From the NCBI GenBank assembly GCA_002305955.1, contig DBRH01000004.1:5909-12131 (forward strand): a stretch of DNA of 6,223 nt, written 5' to 3'. A program made the translations under genes and the position numbers. The notes under the pieces were generated by a model, which saw only the letters and a program-made list of their open reading frames with translations, was not told the DNA's origin and ran no database searches. Shown here piece by piece: positions 6,072 to 6,223 of this stretch (position 1 is the stretch's first letter; each line of letters opens with the position of its first letter). The stretch is from Kosmotogaceae bacterium UBA1373. Its GTDB lineage: Bacteria > Thermotogota > Thermotogae > Petrotogales > Kosmotogaceae.

Positions 6072-6223
6072 TCGATATCATCTCTCTTAAGCTTTCTCAA
6101 AGATAGAAGAAAGATGGCGGTAGTTAGTCCGGCTCCCACTGAAGCCTCGGTTATAGCGACGTCCGGAGCCTTCATAATAACAAATAGAACTACCGATAGC
6201 AATCCCACGGCCGACAGCATTAT
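6068..6223 (-). CDS. mbxD: DUF4040 / MbhD-type (MrpA C-terminal-like) subunit, partial, 5' end cut by window
   Basis: The last 51 residues of a small membrane protein of the DUF4040/MbhD family, homologous to the C-terminal part of MrpA. I read it by hand on the minus strand. The frame is open from the window edge to TGA at 6070-6068. It contains a hydrophobic helix (LSAVGLLSVVLFVIM), then KAPDVAITEASVGAGLTTAIF. The APDVAxTEAxVGAGLxT segment is the hallmark of this family and carries the conserved D and E (residues 21 and 25 of the fragment). A positively charged end (LRKLKRDD) follows. Full MbhD proteins are around 90-100 residues, so roughly half is missing. It overlaps the next gene by 4 nt. 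MrpG/F/E-type genes are likely upstream. An MrpA-type fusion cannot be excluded because the N-terminus is not in view. Confidence 0.88.
   Translation of the reverse strand: MMLSAVGLLSVVLFVIMKAPDVAITEASVGAGLTTAIFLLSLRKLKRDDIE

Noticed and set aside
1..6223. True complex I (nuo) or a stand-alone Mrp antiporter operon
   Set aside because: MrpB/MrpC-type and MbhD/E-type subunits beside NuoH/B/C-type subunits in one operon, without NuoA or NuoJ, fit the Mbh/Mbx family. A stand-alone Mrp operon would lack the NuoH, NuoB and NuoC-type genes.
1..6223. CRISPR arrays, tRNA or rRNA genes, insertion sequences, terminators
   Set aside because: The window is filled by coding sequence. I saw no direct-repeat arrays, terminal inverted repeats, cloverleaf-like segments or hairpin plus T-run structures at gene junctions.

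Overview
All of this window appears to belong to one minus-strand operon, read from the right edge to the left. It encodes part of a membrane-bound, ion-pumping ferredoxin-dependent oxidoreductase of the Mbh/Mbx (group 4 [NiFe]-hydrogenase-related, complex I-like) superfamily. Eight genes are visible, and the ones at both edges are cut by the window. They run so tightly (1, 4 or 17 nt overlaps, a 0 nt junction and one 5 nt gap) that there is no room for an internal promoter, terminator, RNA gene or mobile element. No stretch longer than 5 nt is non-coding.

Layout from 5' to 3' of the transcript. The Mrp-antiporter-like Na+/H+ module comes first: the C-terminal end of a DUF4040/MbhD-type protein (6223-6068), a fused MbhE+MrpB-type protein (6071-5313), an MrpC/NuoK-type protein (5316-4966), an MrpD/NuoN-type antiporter subunit (4969-3527) and a second, longer NuoL/MrpA-type antiporter subunit (3526-1694). 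The complex I-like module follows: NuoH-type membrane anchor (1688-786), NuoB-type FeS protein (786-247) and the start of a NuoC-type protein (263-1). The large catalytic subunit (MbhL/MbxL/NuoD-like) and the NuoI-like ferredoxin subunit are expected just beyond the left edge. MrpE/F/G-type genes are expected beyond the right edge.

Two consecutive antiporter genes and the M gene placed before J (order H-H'-M-J-K) match the archaeal mbx (mbs) sulfane-sulfur reductase layout as I remember it, rather than the mbh hydrogenase layout (H-I-J-K-L-M-N). The complex would take electrons from reduced ferredoxin, pass them through the J-subunit FeS cluster, and couple this to Na+/H+ translocation. The electron acceptor (sulfane sulfur, protons or another) cannot be settled without the L subunit.

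Organism: the sequence suggests an anaerobic thermophilic or mesophilic bacterium of the Thermotogota, perhaps a Kosmotoga/Mesotoga relative. The basis is the Mbx-like operon, strong GGAGG-type ribosome binding sites, heavy AGA/AGG and ATA use, and GC near the mid-40s percent by eye. The placement is an inference and not shown by any marker gene. Points of interest are the E/F fusion, the complementary loss of conserved polar residues in the two antiporter subunits, and the hydrogenase-like CxxC in the NuoB-type subunit.
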